Positions 38,881-47,914 of a DNA stretch of 47,916 bases are shown piece by piece. The stretch comes from Pseudomonadota bacterium (lineage in GTDB: Bacteria; Pseudomonadota; Gammaproteobacteria; Burkholderiales; JABEVD01). The position numbers and the translations under genes were made by a program. The notes beneath the pieces are model-generated. The model made no database searches and was not told the origin of the DNA. It worked only from the letters and a program-made list of their open reading frames with translations. Every line of letters begins with the position of its first letter. Position 1 is the first letter of the stretch. The stretch lies in assembly GCA_021802655.1 (NCBI GenBank), contig JAJZRP010000011.1:1-47916 (forward strand), read 5' to 3'.

Positions 38881-40335
38881 ATGAATTTCACCATGCCTGA
38901 ATTGACTCCTGCACTCCCCGAGATATTCCTGCTGGGGGCGCTTTCGGTGATCCTGATCCTGGATCTCATGGTCGACGATCCGAAGCGCGTTCTCACGTTC
39001 ATGCTGACCCAGGCGGCACTTGCCGTTTGCGCAGTCATCACGATTCTCACTTCGAGCAGTTCGGTGGTGCATACTTTCGACAACATGTACGTCAGCGACA
39101 TGATGACCGCCGTGCTCAAGGTCGGGGTGTATGTTTGCGTCGCAGTCCTGCTGATCTATTCGAGAAGCTATATTGCCTCGCGCGGGCTGTGCAAGGGGGA
39201 ATTTTATACGCTCTCCCTGTTTGCCGTTCTGGGCATGATGGTGATGATTTCCGCCAGCAGTTTCCTCACCCTTTATCTCGGCCTGGAACTGATGTCGCTG
39301 AGCCTTTATGCGATGGTCGCCCTGCAGCGCGATTCTCATGTCGCGACCGAGGCTGCGATGAAATATTTCGTCCTCGGGGCGCTCGCCTCAGGACTCTTGC
39401 TGTACGGCATGTCCATGCTTTATGGCGCGACAGGTTCGCTCGATATTGACAGGGTTCTTGAAGCGATCAGGAGCGGACAGGCGAACCCCAATGTGCTGGT
39501 GTTCGGCATCGTCTTCGTGGTTGCAGGTTTGGGTTTCAAGCTCGGTGCAGTTCCCTTCCACATGTGGGTACCCGACGTCTATCACGGCGCACCGACCGCG
39601 GTCACGCTATTCATCGGCTCGGCCCCGAAACTCGCGGCATTTGCTTTCGTGCTCAGGCTGCTTTCCGGCGGACTTCAGCCCATGCTTCACGACTGGTCGC
39701 AGATGCTCGCCATCCTTGCCGTGCTGTCCATGGGACTAGGCAACATCACTGCGATTGCGCAGGCGAACATCAAGCGCATGCTCGCTTATTCCACGATTTC
39801 CCACATGGGCTTCCTGCTGCTCGGCATATTGAGCGGCAACGTCAACGGCTACAGTTCGGCGATGTTCTATGTCCTCGTCTATGCCCTGATGACGCTAGGC
39901 GGATTCGGCATGATCATGCTGATGTCGCGCGAAGGATTCGAGGCCGACAAACTTGACGATTTCAGGGGCTTGAATGCGAGGAGTCCCTGGCATGCATTCA
40001 TCATGCTGTTGCTGATGTTTTCCATGGCGGGAATCCCGCCGACTGTCGGTTTTTACGCCAAATTTTCGGTGTTGCAGGCAGCACTCCATTCCGGGCATCT
40101 TGGACTCGTCATCGCCGCAGTGCTGTTTTCCCTGATCGGCGCTTTCTATTACCTGCGCATCGTGAAACTCATGTATTTCGACGCTCCTGTCGACAATGAA
40201 CCGATAGCAGGCGGCCAGGATGCCAGAATACTGCTCGGCATCAATGGCCTTGCGATGCTGGTGCTCGGCATCCTTCCGCAATCCCTGATGGCGCTTTGCG
40301 CCCGATCCATCCAGAGTTCCATGCTGGGATTCTAG
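38881..40335 (+). CDS. nuoN: NADH-quinone oxidoreductase subunit N
   Basis: This 484-residue antiporter-like subunit is the last of the 14 complex I genes. Conserved residues are in [17 protein letters not shown] (Glu) and [24 protein letters not shown] (Lys). About 14 spans are predicted. The stop TAG at 40333-40335 directly abuts the GTG of the Nudix gene. Confidence 0.96.
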   Translation: MNFTMPELTPALPEIFLLGALSVILILDLMVDDPKRVLTFMLTQAALAVCAVITILTSSSSVVHTFDNMYVSDMMTAVLKVGVYVCVAVLLIYSRSYIASRGLCKGEFYTLSLFAVLGMMVMISASSFLTLYLGLELMSLSLYAMVALQRDSHVATEAAMKYFVLGALASGLLLYGMSMLYGATGSLDIDRVLEAIRSGQANPNVLVFGIVFVVAGLGFKLGAVPFHMWVPDVYHGAPTAVTLFIGSAPKLAAFAFVLRLLSGGLQPMLHDWSQMLAILAVLSMGLGNITAIAQANIKRMLAYSTISHMGFLLLGILSGNVNGYSSAMFYVLVYALMTLGGFGMIMLMSREGFEADKLDDFRGLNARSPWHAFIMLLLMFSMAGIPPTVGFYAKFSVLQAALHSGHLGLVIAAVLFSLIGAFYYLRIVKLMYFDAPVDNEPIAGGQDARILLGINGLAMLVLGILPQSLMALCARSIQSSMLGF

Positions 40336-40887
40336 GTGCCCCGCGATCTATTCGAGGAAACGCTGGATTCGGACTTCGTCTATGATGGCGTACTGCTGAA
40401 AGTGAAGCGGGATCGTGTGCGCCTTCCCGACGGCAAGAAATCCGTACGCGAATACATCACTCATCCCGGTGCCGTGGTTGTCATCGCCTTCCTGCCCAAC
40501 GGGAACCTGCTGCTGGAGCGCCAATTCCGCTATCCCTTGGGCCGCACCTTCATCGAAATGCCGGCCGGCAAGATCGATTCTGGAGAAGAGCCGCTGGCAT
40601 GCGCGAGACGCGAGCTTCTTGAAGAGACGGGTTACGGAGCCGAAAACTGGAGGGAGATCGCGACCATCCATCCCTGCATCGGCTATTCGGACGAGAAACT
40701 GATTTACTTTCTTGCCGAAAATCTGAGCTTCTCCGAAAAGAACCTCGACGAGGAAGAGTTCATCGAGCATATGGAGCTGCCGCTTGCCTCAGCCCTGGAT
40801 CTCGTGAGGTATGGAGAAATCACCGACGTGAAAACCGTTGTCGGATTATTCTGGGCGGAAAAAATTGCCCGAGGAGAATGGAAATAA
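40336..40887 (+). CDS. Nudix hydrolase, ADP-ribose pyrophosphatase type
   Basis: This 183-residue cytoplasmic hydrolase has a perfect Nudix box from Gly78 to Tyr100 (Glu84, then Arg92-Glu93, Glu96-Glu97 and Gly99), which binds Mg2+ for cleavage of a nucleoside diphosphate linked to X. The upstream EMPAGK and the overall fold resemble ADP-ribose pyrophosphatases of the NudF type. The GTG start directly follows the nuoN stop with no gap, so it is probably translated by coupling at the end of the nuo transcript. A role in clearing ADP-ribose from NAD turnover is plausible inference. Confidence 0.9.
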   Translation: MPRDLFEETLDSDFVYDGVLLKVKRDRVRLPDGKKSVREYITHPGAVVVIAFLPNGNLLLERQFRYPLGRTFIEMPAGKIDSGEEPLACARRELLEETGYGAENWREIATIHPCIGYSDEKLIYFLAENLSFSEKNLDEEEFIEHMELPLASALDLVRYGEITDVKTVVGLFWAEKIARGEWK

Positions 40888-40975
40888 CCTGATTTTTTCT
40901 TCTGCGCCGGCGTATAGTGAAAAGTTGAAGAACTTGTGCTATACAATTTCTGTAGGGTGTGCGAGGAGAGCTGCG

Positions 40976-41152
40976 TTGGAAAGATCAGGTGCTGCAAGGG
41001 AAATGATTTCGCCGCAGGAGCGCTATGCGATGATTTCCGAGAAAGCCTATTATCTCGGCGAGGAGAGGCGAAAAAACCAGCAGCCTGCAGATCCGGCCTC
41101 GGACTGGCTCGTGGCCGAAGCCGAAATCGACCGTCGCATATCGGACTTTTGA
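40976..41152 (+). CDS. Small DUF2934 family protein
   Basis: This is a small protein of 49 to 58 residues. ISPQERYAMISEKAYYLGEER and SDWLVAEAEIDRRI match the helical DUF2934 pattern, whose function is unknown. Two starts are possible: TTG 40976 with GAGGAG upstream (58 residues) or ATG 41003 with CAAGGG upstream (49 residues). The frame extends further upstream but without domain content. It lies about 90 bp after the Nudix gene and ends one base before the dnaJ stop, in convergent orientation. Confidence 0.65.
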   Translation: MERSGAAREMISPQERYAMISEKAYYLGEERRKNQQPADPASDWLVAEAEIDRRISDF

Positions 41153-41153
41153 G

Positions 41154-42272
41154 CTACTGTGCAAAGAAAGACTTTACCTTGTCCATCCAGGATTCTGACT
41201 TCGGGCTGTGTCTGGATTTGTCCTGCTGGCTGATGGCGTCGAATTCCGTCAAAAGTTCCCTTTGACGATCGGTCAGGTTCAACGGGGTTTCGACGACGAG
41301 GTGACACAATATATCGCCGTGACCGCTGCTTCTAACGCCCTTGATCCCTTTTCCCCTGAGGCGCATCACCTTCCCGGACTGCGTTTCAGCCGGAATTTTC
41401 AATTTGACATAGCCGTCGAGGGTGGGCACCTCGATTTCGCCGCCCAAGGCCGCAGTGCCGAAACTGATCGGCATTTCGCAGTGCAGGTCGTTGTGTTCCC
41501 GATGAAAAATGGGGTGGGGTTTCAAGCGGATCACGACATACAGGTCGCCGGAAGGTCCGCCGTTGACGCCGGCTTCTCCTTCGCCTGAAAGGCGTATCCT
41601 GTCGCCTTCGTCGACCCCGACCGGAATCTTGACGGAAAGTGTTTTGTGGCGCTTGACGCGGCCTGAACCGCTGCAGTCAGTGCAAGGGGAGGCGATTACC
41701 TTGCCGCTGCCATGGCATTTGGGGCAGGTCTGCTGGATGGAGAAAAAGCCTTGTTGTATCCTGACCTGCCCGTGCCCGCCGCAGGTTTGGCAAGTGGCGG
41801 GTTGAGTGCCTGGCTTGGCTCCGCTCCCCTTGCAGGTCTCGCAGGATTCCTGAGTCGGAATCCTGAGCTTGGTTTCGGTTCCACGGGCAGCTTCTTCCAG
41901 CGAGATTTCGAGATTGTACTGCAGGTCTGCGCCGCGATAGACATTGGATCTTCCGCGCATGCCGCCGCCGAGGATATCGCCGAAGATGTCCCCGAATGCA
42001 TCGGCGAAGCCACCGGAGAATCCGCCGCCGAAACCGCCGGCCCCTGCATCGAAACCGGCATGACCATACTGGTCGTAGGCTGCTCTTTTCTGGGGATCGG
42101 AAAGTGTTTCGTAGGCTTCCTTGGCTTCCTTGAAGAGCTCCTCTGCTTTGGGGTTGTCAGGATTCCTGTCGGGGTGGTGCCTCATCGCCAGTTTGCGGTA
42201 GGACTTCTTGATATCTTCGTCCGACGCATCCCTGGCCACTCCCAGGACTTCGTAATAATCTCTTTTGCTCAT
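41154..42272 (-). CDS. dnaJ: Chaperone protein DnaJ
   Basis: This 372-residue type I J-protein stimulates the DnaK ATPase and delivers substrates. The J domain (1-70) has the HPD motif at 33-35 and a short Gly/Phe region follows. The zinc domain has four CxxCxGxG-type repeats ([32 protein letters not shown]), and the C-terminal substrate domains follow. The start is ATG 42272 at [11 protein letters not shown]; the open frame upstream runs through the hairpin and is not used. No Shine-Dalgarno sequence precedes the start. Confidence 0.97.
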   Translation of the reverse strand: MSKRDYYEVLGVARDASDEDIKKSYRKLAMRHHPDRNPDNPKAEELFKEAKEAYETLSDPQKRAAYDQYGHAGFDAGAGGFGGGFSGGFADAFGDIFGDILGGGMRGRSNVYRGADLQYNLEISLEEAARGTETKLRIPTQESCETCKGSGAKPGTQPATCQTCGGHGQVRIQQGFFSIQQTCPKCHGSGKVIASPCTDCSGSGRVKRHKTLSVKIPVGVDEGDRIRLSGEGEAGVNGGPSGDLYVVIRLKPHPIFHREHNDLHCEMPISFGTAALGGEIEVPTLDGYVKLKIPAETQSGKVMRLRGKGIKGVRSSGHGDILCHLVVETPLNLTDRQRELLTEFDAISQQDKSRHSPKSESWMDKVKSFFAQ

Positions 42273-42289
42273 ATTGTCAGAAAACATGA

Positions 42290-42325
42290 GGGGGTTCGGG
42301 ATGCACATGCGCATCCCGAACCCCC
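42290..42325 (-). repeat. 15-bp perfect hairpin between dnaK and dnaJ
   Basis: Arms GGGGGTTCGGGATGC and GCATCCCGAACCCCC enclose a 6-nt loop. On the minus strand it begins 10 nt after the dnaK stop and ends 17 nt before the dnaJ ATG. The sequence after it has only TTTT within a mixed stretch, so it looks like a processing or partial termination signal rather than a full terminator. Confidence 0.8.
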
Positions 42326-42335
42326 GGTTCAAATA

Positions 42336-44237
42336 TTATTTTTTGTCGTGGATTTCCTCGAACTCGGCATCGACGACATCGGCATCCGCAGCACCAGTCG
42401 ATTCCGCACCACCCTGCTGCTGGGCCTGCTGCATCGCCTCTCCCAGCTTCTGGGAAGCCTTGCTGAGCTCTTCCATCCTGGCGTGAATCGCATCCTTGTC
42501 ATTGCCCTTGACGGCTTCTTCTGCGGCCCGGATCGCCTGTTCGATTTTGGACTTTTCATCACCGGAAATCTTCGAGCCATGCTCTTCGAGCAGTTTCCTG
42601 ACGGAATGGATCACGGCGTCGCACTGGTTCCTGGCTTCGACAAGTTCGAGCGCCTGGCGGTCCTCAGCGGCATGCGCTTCGGCATCCTTGACCATGCGGT
42701 CGATCTCGTCATCGCTCAGGCCGGAGCTTGCCTGGATCTTGATCTTGTTTTCCTTGCCGGTGGCCTTGTCTTTTGCCGAGACATGCAGGATACCGTTCGC
42801 ATCGATGTCGAAAGTGACCTCGATCTGGGGCATGCCGCGCTGCGAAGGCGGAATGTCGGTCAGATTGAACTGGCCGAGGCTCTTGTTGCCGGAGGCGATC
42901 TCGCGCTCGCCCTGAAGCACGTGGATCGTCACGGCTGTCTGGTTGTCTTCCGCAGTCGAGAATACCTGAGTCGCCTTGGTCGGTATCGTGGTGTTTTTCT
43001 GGATCAACTTGGTCATCACGCCGCCCAGAGTTTCGATGCCGAGCGAGAGCGGAGTGACGTCGAGGAGCAGCACGTCTTTCACTTCACCCTGGAGCACGCC
43101 ACCCTGGATCGCGGCACCGACTGCGACTGCCTCGTCAGGATTGACGTCCTTGCGAGGCTCCTTGCCGAAAAAGGCGCGCACCTTCTCCTGAACCTTCGGC
43201 ATGCGGGTTTGCCCGCCGACCAGGATGACGTCCTCGATGTCGGAAATGCTGACGCCCGCATCCTTGATTGCGATCTTGCAGGGTTCGACAGTGCGCTCGA
43301 TGAGGTCGTCCACCAGGCTTTCGAATTTCGCGCGGGTGATCTTGATGGCGAGGTGCTTGGGTCCCGTCGCATCTGCAGTGATGTAGGGCAGGTTGATCTC
43401 GGTCTGCTGGGACGAGGAAAGTTCGATCTTCGCTTTCTCCGCAGCCTCCTTCAGGCGCTGCAGGGCGAGCTTGTCGTTCTTGAGATCGATACCCTGCTCC
43501 TTTTTGAATTCGTCAGCCAGATAGTCGACCAGTCTCTGGTCAAAGTCTTCGCCGCCCAGAAAAGTGTCGCCGTTGGTCGAGAGCACTTCGAACTGGTGTT
43601 CGCCGTCGATTTCGGCGATTTCGATGATTGAGATGTCGAAGGTGCCTCCGCCCAGATCGTACACCGCAATTTTCCTGTCGCCTTCCTTCTTGTCCATGCC
43701 GAAAGCGAGCGCTGCAGCGGTCGGCTCGTTGATGATGCGCTTGACCTCGAGTCCGGCGATGCGGCCTGCATCCTTGGTCGCCTGACGCTGGGAATCGTTG
43801 AAATAGGCGGGTACGGTGATCACGGCTTCAGTCACCGGCTCTCCGAGATAATCCTCGGCGGTTTTTTTCATTTTCATCAGCACCTGGGCGGAAACCTCGG
43901 GCGGTGCAATCTTTCTGCCGCGCACGTCGACCCAGGCGTCCCCGTTGTCGGCCTTGATGATCTTGTACGGCATCAGCTTGACATCCTTCTGCACGGCATC
44001 TTCAGCGAAACGGCGACCGATGAGCCTTTTCACTGCGAAAAGGGTGTTGTGCGGATTGGTCACAGCCTGCCTTTTCGCAGGGGCGCCAACAAGGACTTCC
44101 CCTTCATCCGTATAGGCGATGATGGAAGGCGTTGTTCTTGCGCCTTCGGCATTTTCGATGACCTTAGGCTTGCCGTTTTCCATGATCGCAACACAGGAGT
44201 TGGTGGTGCCCAGGTCGATTCCGATGATTTTTCCCAT
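42336..44237 (-). CDS. dnaK: Chaperone protein DnaK (Hsp70)
   Basis: This 633-residue Hsp70 has its nucleotide-binding domain at about 1-385: [12 protein letters not shown] at the N terminus, [13 protein letters not shown], and [11 protein letters not shown] for phosphate binding. The linker is near [14 protein letters not shown], and a substrate-binding domain and helical lid follow. The C terminus ends in the acidic [13 protein letters not shown]. The gene has its own sigma-32 promoter overlapping the end of grpE. dnaJ follows after a strong hairpin. Confidence 0.98.
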   Translation of the reverse strand: MGKIIGIDLGTTNSCVAIMENGKPKVIENAEGARTTPSIIAYTDEGEVLVGAPAKRQAVTNPHNTLFAVKRLIGRRFAEDAVQKDVKLMPYKIIKADNGDAWVDVRGRKIAPPEVSAQVLMKMKKTAEDYLGEPVTEAVITVPAYFNDSQRQATKDAGRIAGLEVKRIINEPTAAALAFGMDKKEGDRKIAVYDLGGGTFDISIIEIAEIDGEHQFEVLSTNGDTFLGGEDFDQRLVDYLADEFKKEQGIDLKNDKLALQRLKEAAEKAKIELSSSQQTEINLPYITADATGPKHLAIKITRAKFESLVDDLIERTVEPCKIAIKDAGVSISDIEDVILVGGQTRMPKVQEKVRAFFGKEPRKDVNPDEAVAVGAAIQGGVLQGEVKDVLLLDVTPLSLGIETLGGVMTKLIQKNTTIPTKATQVFSTAEDNQTAVTIHVLQGEREIASGNKSLGQFNLTDIPPSQRGMPQIEVTFDIDANGILHVSAKDKATGKENKIKIQASSGLSDDEIDRMVKDAEAHAAEDRQALELVEARNQCDAVIHSVRKLLEEHGSKISGDEKSKIEQAIRAAEEAVKGNDKDAIHARMEELSKASQKLGEAMQQAQQQGGAESTGAADADVVDAEFEEIHDKK

Positions 44238-44271
44238 GGTGGTTCCTTTAGCAAATTAGAGAGTTGTTCCG

Positions 44272-44300
44272 TATATGCGGACGCGTGTCGAAATTTCAAG
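44272..44300 (-). promoter_or_regulatory. Sigma-32 (heat-shock) promoter of dnaK
   Basis: On the minus strand, CTTGAAA (44294-44300) is followed after exactly 13 nt by CCGCATATA (44272-44280), close to the consensus CTTGAAA / CCCCATNTA. The -35 overlaps the grpE stop region. The start site would be near 44265, 28 nt before the dnaK ATG. Confidence 0.7.
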
Positions 44301-44796
44301 CACTCCTGGAAACAATGACAAGAGCGGGGCGGATTACCCTGTCGTTGAGCTGGTAGCCTTTTTGCAGTACCTGAATGACCGTGTTGGGCGCCTCTTTCGA
44401 TTCAATGGCGCTGATTGCCTGGTGCTGATGGGGATCGAATTTATCCCCGATAGGATTGATTTCGTCGATGTGGAATTTCGAGAAAACCGAACTCAGTTGC
44501 TTCAGCGTCAGTTCCACGCCGTCCCGCAGATTTTCGATCGAGGCATTCTCGACGGCAAGCGCCGTCTCCAAACTGTCCTTGACTGCGAGAAGTTCTGTCG
44601 TGAAATTTTCGATGGCGTATTTGTGCGCGTTCGCGATGTCGATCTGGGCACGTTTCCGGATGTTGTCGGTCTCGGCCCTTGCGCGCAGCCAGGCATCGTG
44701 ATGTTCCTGTGCAGCGAGTTCTGCCTGCTTCAGGAGTTCTTCCGTGCTGGGGATCGATTCGGTCTGGGTTTCATTGGTATTCTGTTCGTCTTGCAT
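44296..44796 (-). CDS. grpE: Nucleotide exchange factor GrpE
   Basis: This 166-residue dimeric factor releases ADP from DnaK. The N-terminal part is an acidic, disordered tail, followed by a long coiled coil (about 25-80, with RARAETDNIRKRAQ) and the C-terminal beta domain with NPIGDKFDPHQHQAIS and VLQKGYQLNDRVIRPALV. The start at 44796 is preferred over 44820 because GGAGG lies 8 nt upstream and the predicted heat-shock start site (about 44817) falls downstream of the earlier ATG. The gene lies between hemH and dnaK. Confidence 0.95.
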   Translation of the reverse strand: MQDEQNTNETQTESIPSTEELLKQAELAAQEHHDAWLRARAETDNIRKRAQIDIANAHKYAIENFTTELLAVKDSLETALAVENASIENLRDGVELTLKQLSSVFSKFHIDEINPIGDKFDPHQHQAISAIESKEAPNTVIQVLQKGYQLNDRVIRPALVIVSRSA

Positions 44797-44823
44797 CTTG
44801 TTGTCCTCCGAGGTTCTCATTCT

Positions 44824-44852
44824 TATATGGCGCTGCCGATGCGAATTTCAAG
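44824..44852 (-). promoter_or_regulatory. Sigma-32 (heat-shock) promoter of grpE
   Basis: On the minus strand, a perfect CTTGAAA (44846-44852) and CGCCATATA (44824-44832) are 13 nt apart. The start would be near 44817, just outside the hemH coding end, leaving a leader of about 20 nt that contains the GGAGG site. Confidence 0.75.
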
Positions 44853-44854
44853 GG

Positions 44855-45940
44855 TCAGTTCTTCGCGCCCTTTTTCAAAGCAAGTTGCCTGCTTTTTTCT
44901 GCTTCGGCCTGGTCTGGTACTGTCATCCAGCCCTGGAGGTTTTCCAGTGCGATGTTGGAAAGCGCGTGCATCCATTTATCGCTCTCGTTGAGCGCTGGAA
45001 TGTAGTTGAATTCCCCGCCCCCTGCATTGAGGAAAGCCTGCTTTACTTCCATGGCGATTTCTTCCAGTGTTTCCAGGCAGTCGCTGACAAACCCGGGGCA
45101 GACGACATCCACTCTCGAGAGCCGCTGTTTTCCCGTTTTCTCAATAACTTCCAAGGTATAGGGTTTGAGCCACTCGGCGCGTCCGAAACGGGACTGGAAA
45201 GTGATGATATATTGATCTTCGAGAAGACCCAGGGCTTCCCCGAGCAGCCTCCCGGTTTTCAGGCATTCGCAATGATAGGGGTCTCCCAGGTCGAGCGTGC
45301 GCTTAGGGACGCCGTGAAAGCTCATCACCAGTTTTTCGGGTTTGCCGTGTTGATTCCAGAAGGTGGAGATGTTGCTAGCGAGCGCTTCGATGTAGCCCGG
45401 ATGGTCGTGAAAATGCTTGATGATGCGCAATTCGGGCGGGTTCCGCATGGATTTTAGGGCCTCGAAAACGGAATCGAATACCGTGCCCGAAGAGCTTGCC
45501 GCATACTGGGGGTAGAGCGGGATGACGAGTATTCCGTCGCACCCTTTTCCCTTCATGCCATTCAGGACGCTCTTTATGGAAGGGTTCCCGTAGCGCATCG
45601 CGTATTCGACCAGGAGTGGTGCGTCTGTTTTTTGTGCGAGATACGCTCTCAACAGATTCGCCTGTTTTTCCGTGTGGAATTTCAGCGGCGATCCTTCGTT
45701 TGTCCAGATCGACGCATATTTTTTTGCCGATTGGGCTGAGCGGGTATTGAGGATGATGCTGTTCAGGATCAGCCACCATAGCGGTTTTGGAATCTCGACC
45801 ACCCTGGGGTCGGAAAGGAATTCCCGGAGATAGGGTTTCAATGCCGCCTTCGTGGGGGCATCGGGCGTGCCGAGATTGACGATCAGTATGCCGGTCTTTT
45901 TGGTTTGGCCGTGCCGATAAGCGGGTTCTGTTTTTGACAT
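44855..45940 (-). CDS. hemH: Ferrochelatase
   Basis: This 361-residue enzyme inserts Fe2+ into protoporphyrin IX in the last step of protoheme synthesis. The catalytic His209 is in [10 protein letters not shown] and the second active-site residue Glu319 is in LNES. Cys residues in YHCEC and [10 protein letters not shown] are present, but assigning a [2Fe-2S] cluster from them would be speculative. The start ATG 45940 overlaps the hrcA stop (TGATG), so translation is coupled. A longer frame to 46090 is only the shadow of hrcA. Confidence 0.96.
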   Translation of the reverse strand: MSKTEPAYRHGQTKKTGILIVNLGTPDAPTKAALKPYLREFLSDPRVVEIPKPLWWLILNSIILNTRSAQSAKKYASIWTNEGSPLKFHTEKQANLLRAYLAQKTDAPLLVEYAMRYGNPSIKSVLNGMKGKGCDGILVIPLYPQYAASSSGTVFDSVFEALKSMRNPPELRIIKHFHDHPGYIEALASNISTFWNQHGKPEKLVMSFHGVPKRTLDLGDPYHCECLKTGRLLGEALGLLEDQYIITFQSRFGRAEWLKPYTLEVIEKTGKQRLSRVDVVCPGFVSDCLETLEEIAMEVKQAFLNAGGGEFNYIPALNESDKWMHALSNIALENLQGWMTVPDQAEAEKSRQLALKKGAKN

Positions 45941-46953
45941 CAGTGTTGGGAAAGTGCGCCGCTCAGAAGTTTGGCCGTGATGTCGACGATGGGGATGATG
46001 CGTTCGTAAGCCATGCGTTTGGGGCCGACGACTGCCAGCGTGCCGACGATGCGGCCTTCGGCGCCATAAGGGGCGGTAACGATGCTGCATTCATCGAGTT
46101 GTCCAACGCCGGACTCTGCCCCGATGAAGATTTGCACGCCCTGGGCGTTTCGGCTCGCATCAAGAAGCTGCAGCAGGGCTGTTTTCTTTTCGAAAAGATC
46201 GAAGAGCCCCTTCAGGCTCGATAGGTCTGAAGAAAGATCCTGAACCTGGAGCAGGTTATGCTCGCCGGAAATGATGCATTCTTCCTCCAGATCTGCCCGC
46301 GTGGAAGTCTCTATTGCCGCAGACATCAGTTCGCTGACGTTGTGCTGGAGCTGGTGGAGCTCTTCTTTTACCCGTCTGTGGATTTCATTCAGCGTGAGTC
46401 CGGCATAATTCCGGTTCAGGTAGTTCGAAGTTTCGGTCAATTCCGATGGCGTATAGGTTTTTTCGGTGAAAATGACCCTGTTTTGAACATCGCCATTCGA
46501 GGTGATGATGATCAGGAGGATGCGTTTTTCGGAGAGCTTCAGAAATTCGATCTGGCGGAAGGCCAGTGCTTCCCGTTTCGGCGCAATCACCACGCCCGCG
46601 AAACGGGTCAACTCGGATAATAGATGGGATGCGGAGCTGATGAGGCGAGAAGGATTGTCGGGAAGCAGGTTTTCGCCGAGCTGTTCGATTTCCATCTGCT
46701 CCAGGGGCTTGACCACGAGCAGGCTGTCGACGAAGAAACGGTAACCCTTCGCGGTTGGAACTCTTCCTGCGGAGGTGTGGGGGCTTTCGACGAATCCGAG
46801 CGCTTCGAGGTCGGCCATCACGTTGCGTATGGATGCCGAACTCAGTTCGAGCCCGGAATAGTGCGAAAGCGCGCGCGAGCCTACAGGCTGGCCTTCCTCG
46901 ATGTATCTTTCGATCAGGGTCTTGAGCAGGACTTGGGCGCGGTCATTCAGCAT
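45940..46953 (-). CDS. hrcA: Heat-inducible transcription repressor HrcA
   Basis: This 337-residue repressor binds CIRCE operators and is folded by GroEL. The N-terminal winged helix (about 1-75) contains the family block [26 protein letters not shown], followed by [20 protein letters not shown]; the GAF-like dimerisation part follows. No CIRCE inverted repeat is seen before hrcA, grpE, dnaK or dnaJ, so its targets must lie elsewhere. The ATG at 46953 has no Shine-Dalgarno sequence, and TAAAAT ends 7 nt upstream. Confidence 0.96.
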   Translation of the reverse strand: MLNDRAQVLLKTLIERYIEEGQPVGSRALSHYSGLELSSASIRNVMADLEALGFVESPHTSAGRVPTAKGYRFFVDSLLVVKPLEQMEIEQLGENLLPDNPSRLISSASHLLSELTRFAGVVIAPKREALAFRQIEFLKLSEKRILLIIITSNGDVQNRVIFTEKTYTPSELTETSNYLNRNYAGLTLNEIHRRVKEELHQLQHNVSELMSAAIETSTRADLEEECIISGEHNLLQVQDLSSDLSSLKGLFDLFEKKTALLQLLDASRNAQGVQIFIGAESGVGQLDECSIVTAPYGAEGRIVGTLAVVGPKRMAYERIIPIVDITAKLLSGALSQH

Positions 46954-46959
46954 GGTTCG

Positions 46960-46965
46960 ATTTTA
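46960..46965 (-). promoter_or_regulatory. Possible -10 element of hrcA
   Basis: TAAAAT on the minus strand places the predicted +1 exactly on the A of the hrcA ATG (46953). The best -35 candidate, TTAACC, is only 15 nt away, so this assignment is weak. Confidence 0.35.
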
Positions 46966-46982
46966 CACGAAAATGGCTCTGG

Positions 46983-47471
46983 TTAAGCTGTTCCGCTTCT
47001 GATGACATCCCGCAGTTCCCTGAAGAAGGCACGGAACTGCTTGGGAGGCTTTTCTGCCAGCCTGTCCTTCTGGATGCTGCGCACGAGATTCCTGATATGG
47101 GTCATGTCCGCATGAGGGTAGGTTCTCGCGAATTCCTCGAAGGCATTGGCTTCGTCGAGGAGCCGGGTTCTCCACCGCTCCACCAGATGAAGCTCGGTTG
47201 CATTTTCTTTCGATTGTGCATCCCAAAGGGCGAGCTTTGCCCTGATTTCGTCCACTTCGATTTCGCGCATCAGCTTGCCGATGTACTGCATCTGGCGCCT
47301 GATCGCGCCGAACTGGGTGAGGCGTTTGGCTTCCCTGACCGCATCCAGCAGGCTTTCCGGCAAGCCGAGTTCCTGAAGGCGTTGTGGGGAAAGTTCCACG
47401 AGCAGTTCGCCGGTGACCTGGAGAGCCTGCATTTCTTTCTTGCGGCTGGTCTTGCTCTGTTCTTCTTGCAT
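46983..47471 (-). CDS. yjgA: Ribosome-associated protein YjgA/DarP (DUF615)
   Basis: This 162-residue, highly charged, mostly helical protein has the family pattern SRKKEMQALQ near the N terminus, then RLTQFGAIRRQMQYIGKLMRE and the C-terminal AFFRELRDVI. Its E. coli counterpart associates with pre-50S particles and aids peptidyl-transferase centre maturation. The ATG at 47471 is preferred; an in-frame ATG at 47492 lies in the middle of a 24-bp palindrome. No clear ribosome site precedes either. It follows dksA and precedes hrcA by 29 bp. Confidence 0.9.
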   Translation of the reverse strand: MQEEQSKTSRKKEMQALQVTGELLVELSPQRLQELGLPESLLDAVREAKRLTQFGAIRRQMQYIGKLMREIEVDEIRAKLALWDAQSKENATELHLVERWRTRLLDEANAFEEFARTYPHADMTHIRNLVRSIQKDRLAEKPPKQFRAFFRELRDVIRSGTA

Positions 47472-47480
47472 GATCGGGGG

Positions 47481-47504
47481 CGGCAAAGCCATATGGCTTT
47501 GCCG
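47481..47504. repeat. 24-bp perfect palindrome between dksA and yjgA
   Basis: Arms CGGCAAAGCCAT and ATGGCTTTGCCG meet with no spacer. It begins 8 nt after the dksA stop on the minus strand. There is no T-run behind it, so it is not a standard terminator. As RNA it would form a 10-bp stem with an AUAU loop just upstream of the preferred yjgA start. Confidence 0.75.
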
Positions 47505-47512
47505 GCGTGGGA

Positions 47513-47914
47513 TTATTTTGCGATCTGTTTTTCTCGGATTTCGTCGAGGGTTTTGCAGTCGATGCAGAGGGTTGCAGTCGGTCTGACTTCGAGACGACCG
47601 AGGCCGATTTCGACGCCGCAGCTTTCACAATAGCCGTATTCTCCGGAATCGATCTTGGCGATGATTTCGTCGATCTTTTTAATCAGCTTGCGTTCGCGGT
47701 CGCGGCTCCTCAGCTCCAAGGCCATGTCCGATTCCTGGCTTGCACGGTCATTGGGGTCCGCAAATACGGTAGCCTCATCCTGCATGGTGTGGACGGTTCT
47801 GTCGATATCCTGGCCGAGCTCGACTTTCATGCCTTCGAGAATTTTCCGGAAATGCATGAGCTGCTTCGGGTTCATGTATTCCTCGCCTTCTTCCGGAACG
47901 TAGGGAATTTTCAC
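47513..47914 (-). CDS. dksA: RNA polymerase-binding transcription factor DksA (5' end uncertain)
   Basis: This protein of at least 133 residues binds the polymerase secondary channel and with ppGpp controls rRNA and amino-acid promoters. The coiled-coil tip motif DxxDxA is present (Asp53, Asp56, Ala58 in FADPNDRASQ), and the zinc site has Cys96, Cys99, Cys117 and Cys120. The frame opens with GTG at 47914, two bases from the window edge. Related proteins often carry extra residues before GEEYMNPKQL, so the true start may lie outside the window. Confidence 0.93.
   Translation of the reverse strand: MKIPYVPEEGEEYMNPKQLMHFRKILEGMKVELGQDIDRTVHTMQDEATVFADPNDRASQESDMALELRSRDRERKLIKKIDEIIAKIDSGEYGYCESCGVEIGLGRLEVRPTATLCIDCKTLDEIREKQIAK

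Noticed and set aside
41712-43631. A 639-codon open frame opposite dnaJ/dnaK
   Set aside because: It crosses the dnaK-dnaJ hairpin and both chaperone genes on the opposite strand; no domain is visible.
45941-46090. 50-residue N-terminal extension of hemH
   Set aside because: It is the shadow of the hrcA 3' end; the ATG at 45940 couples perfectly to the hrcA stop.
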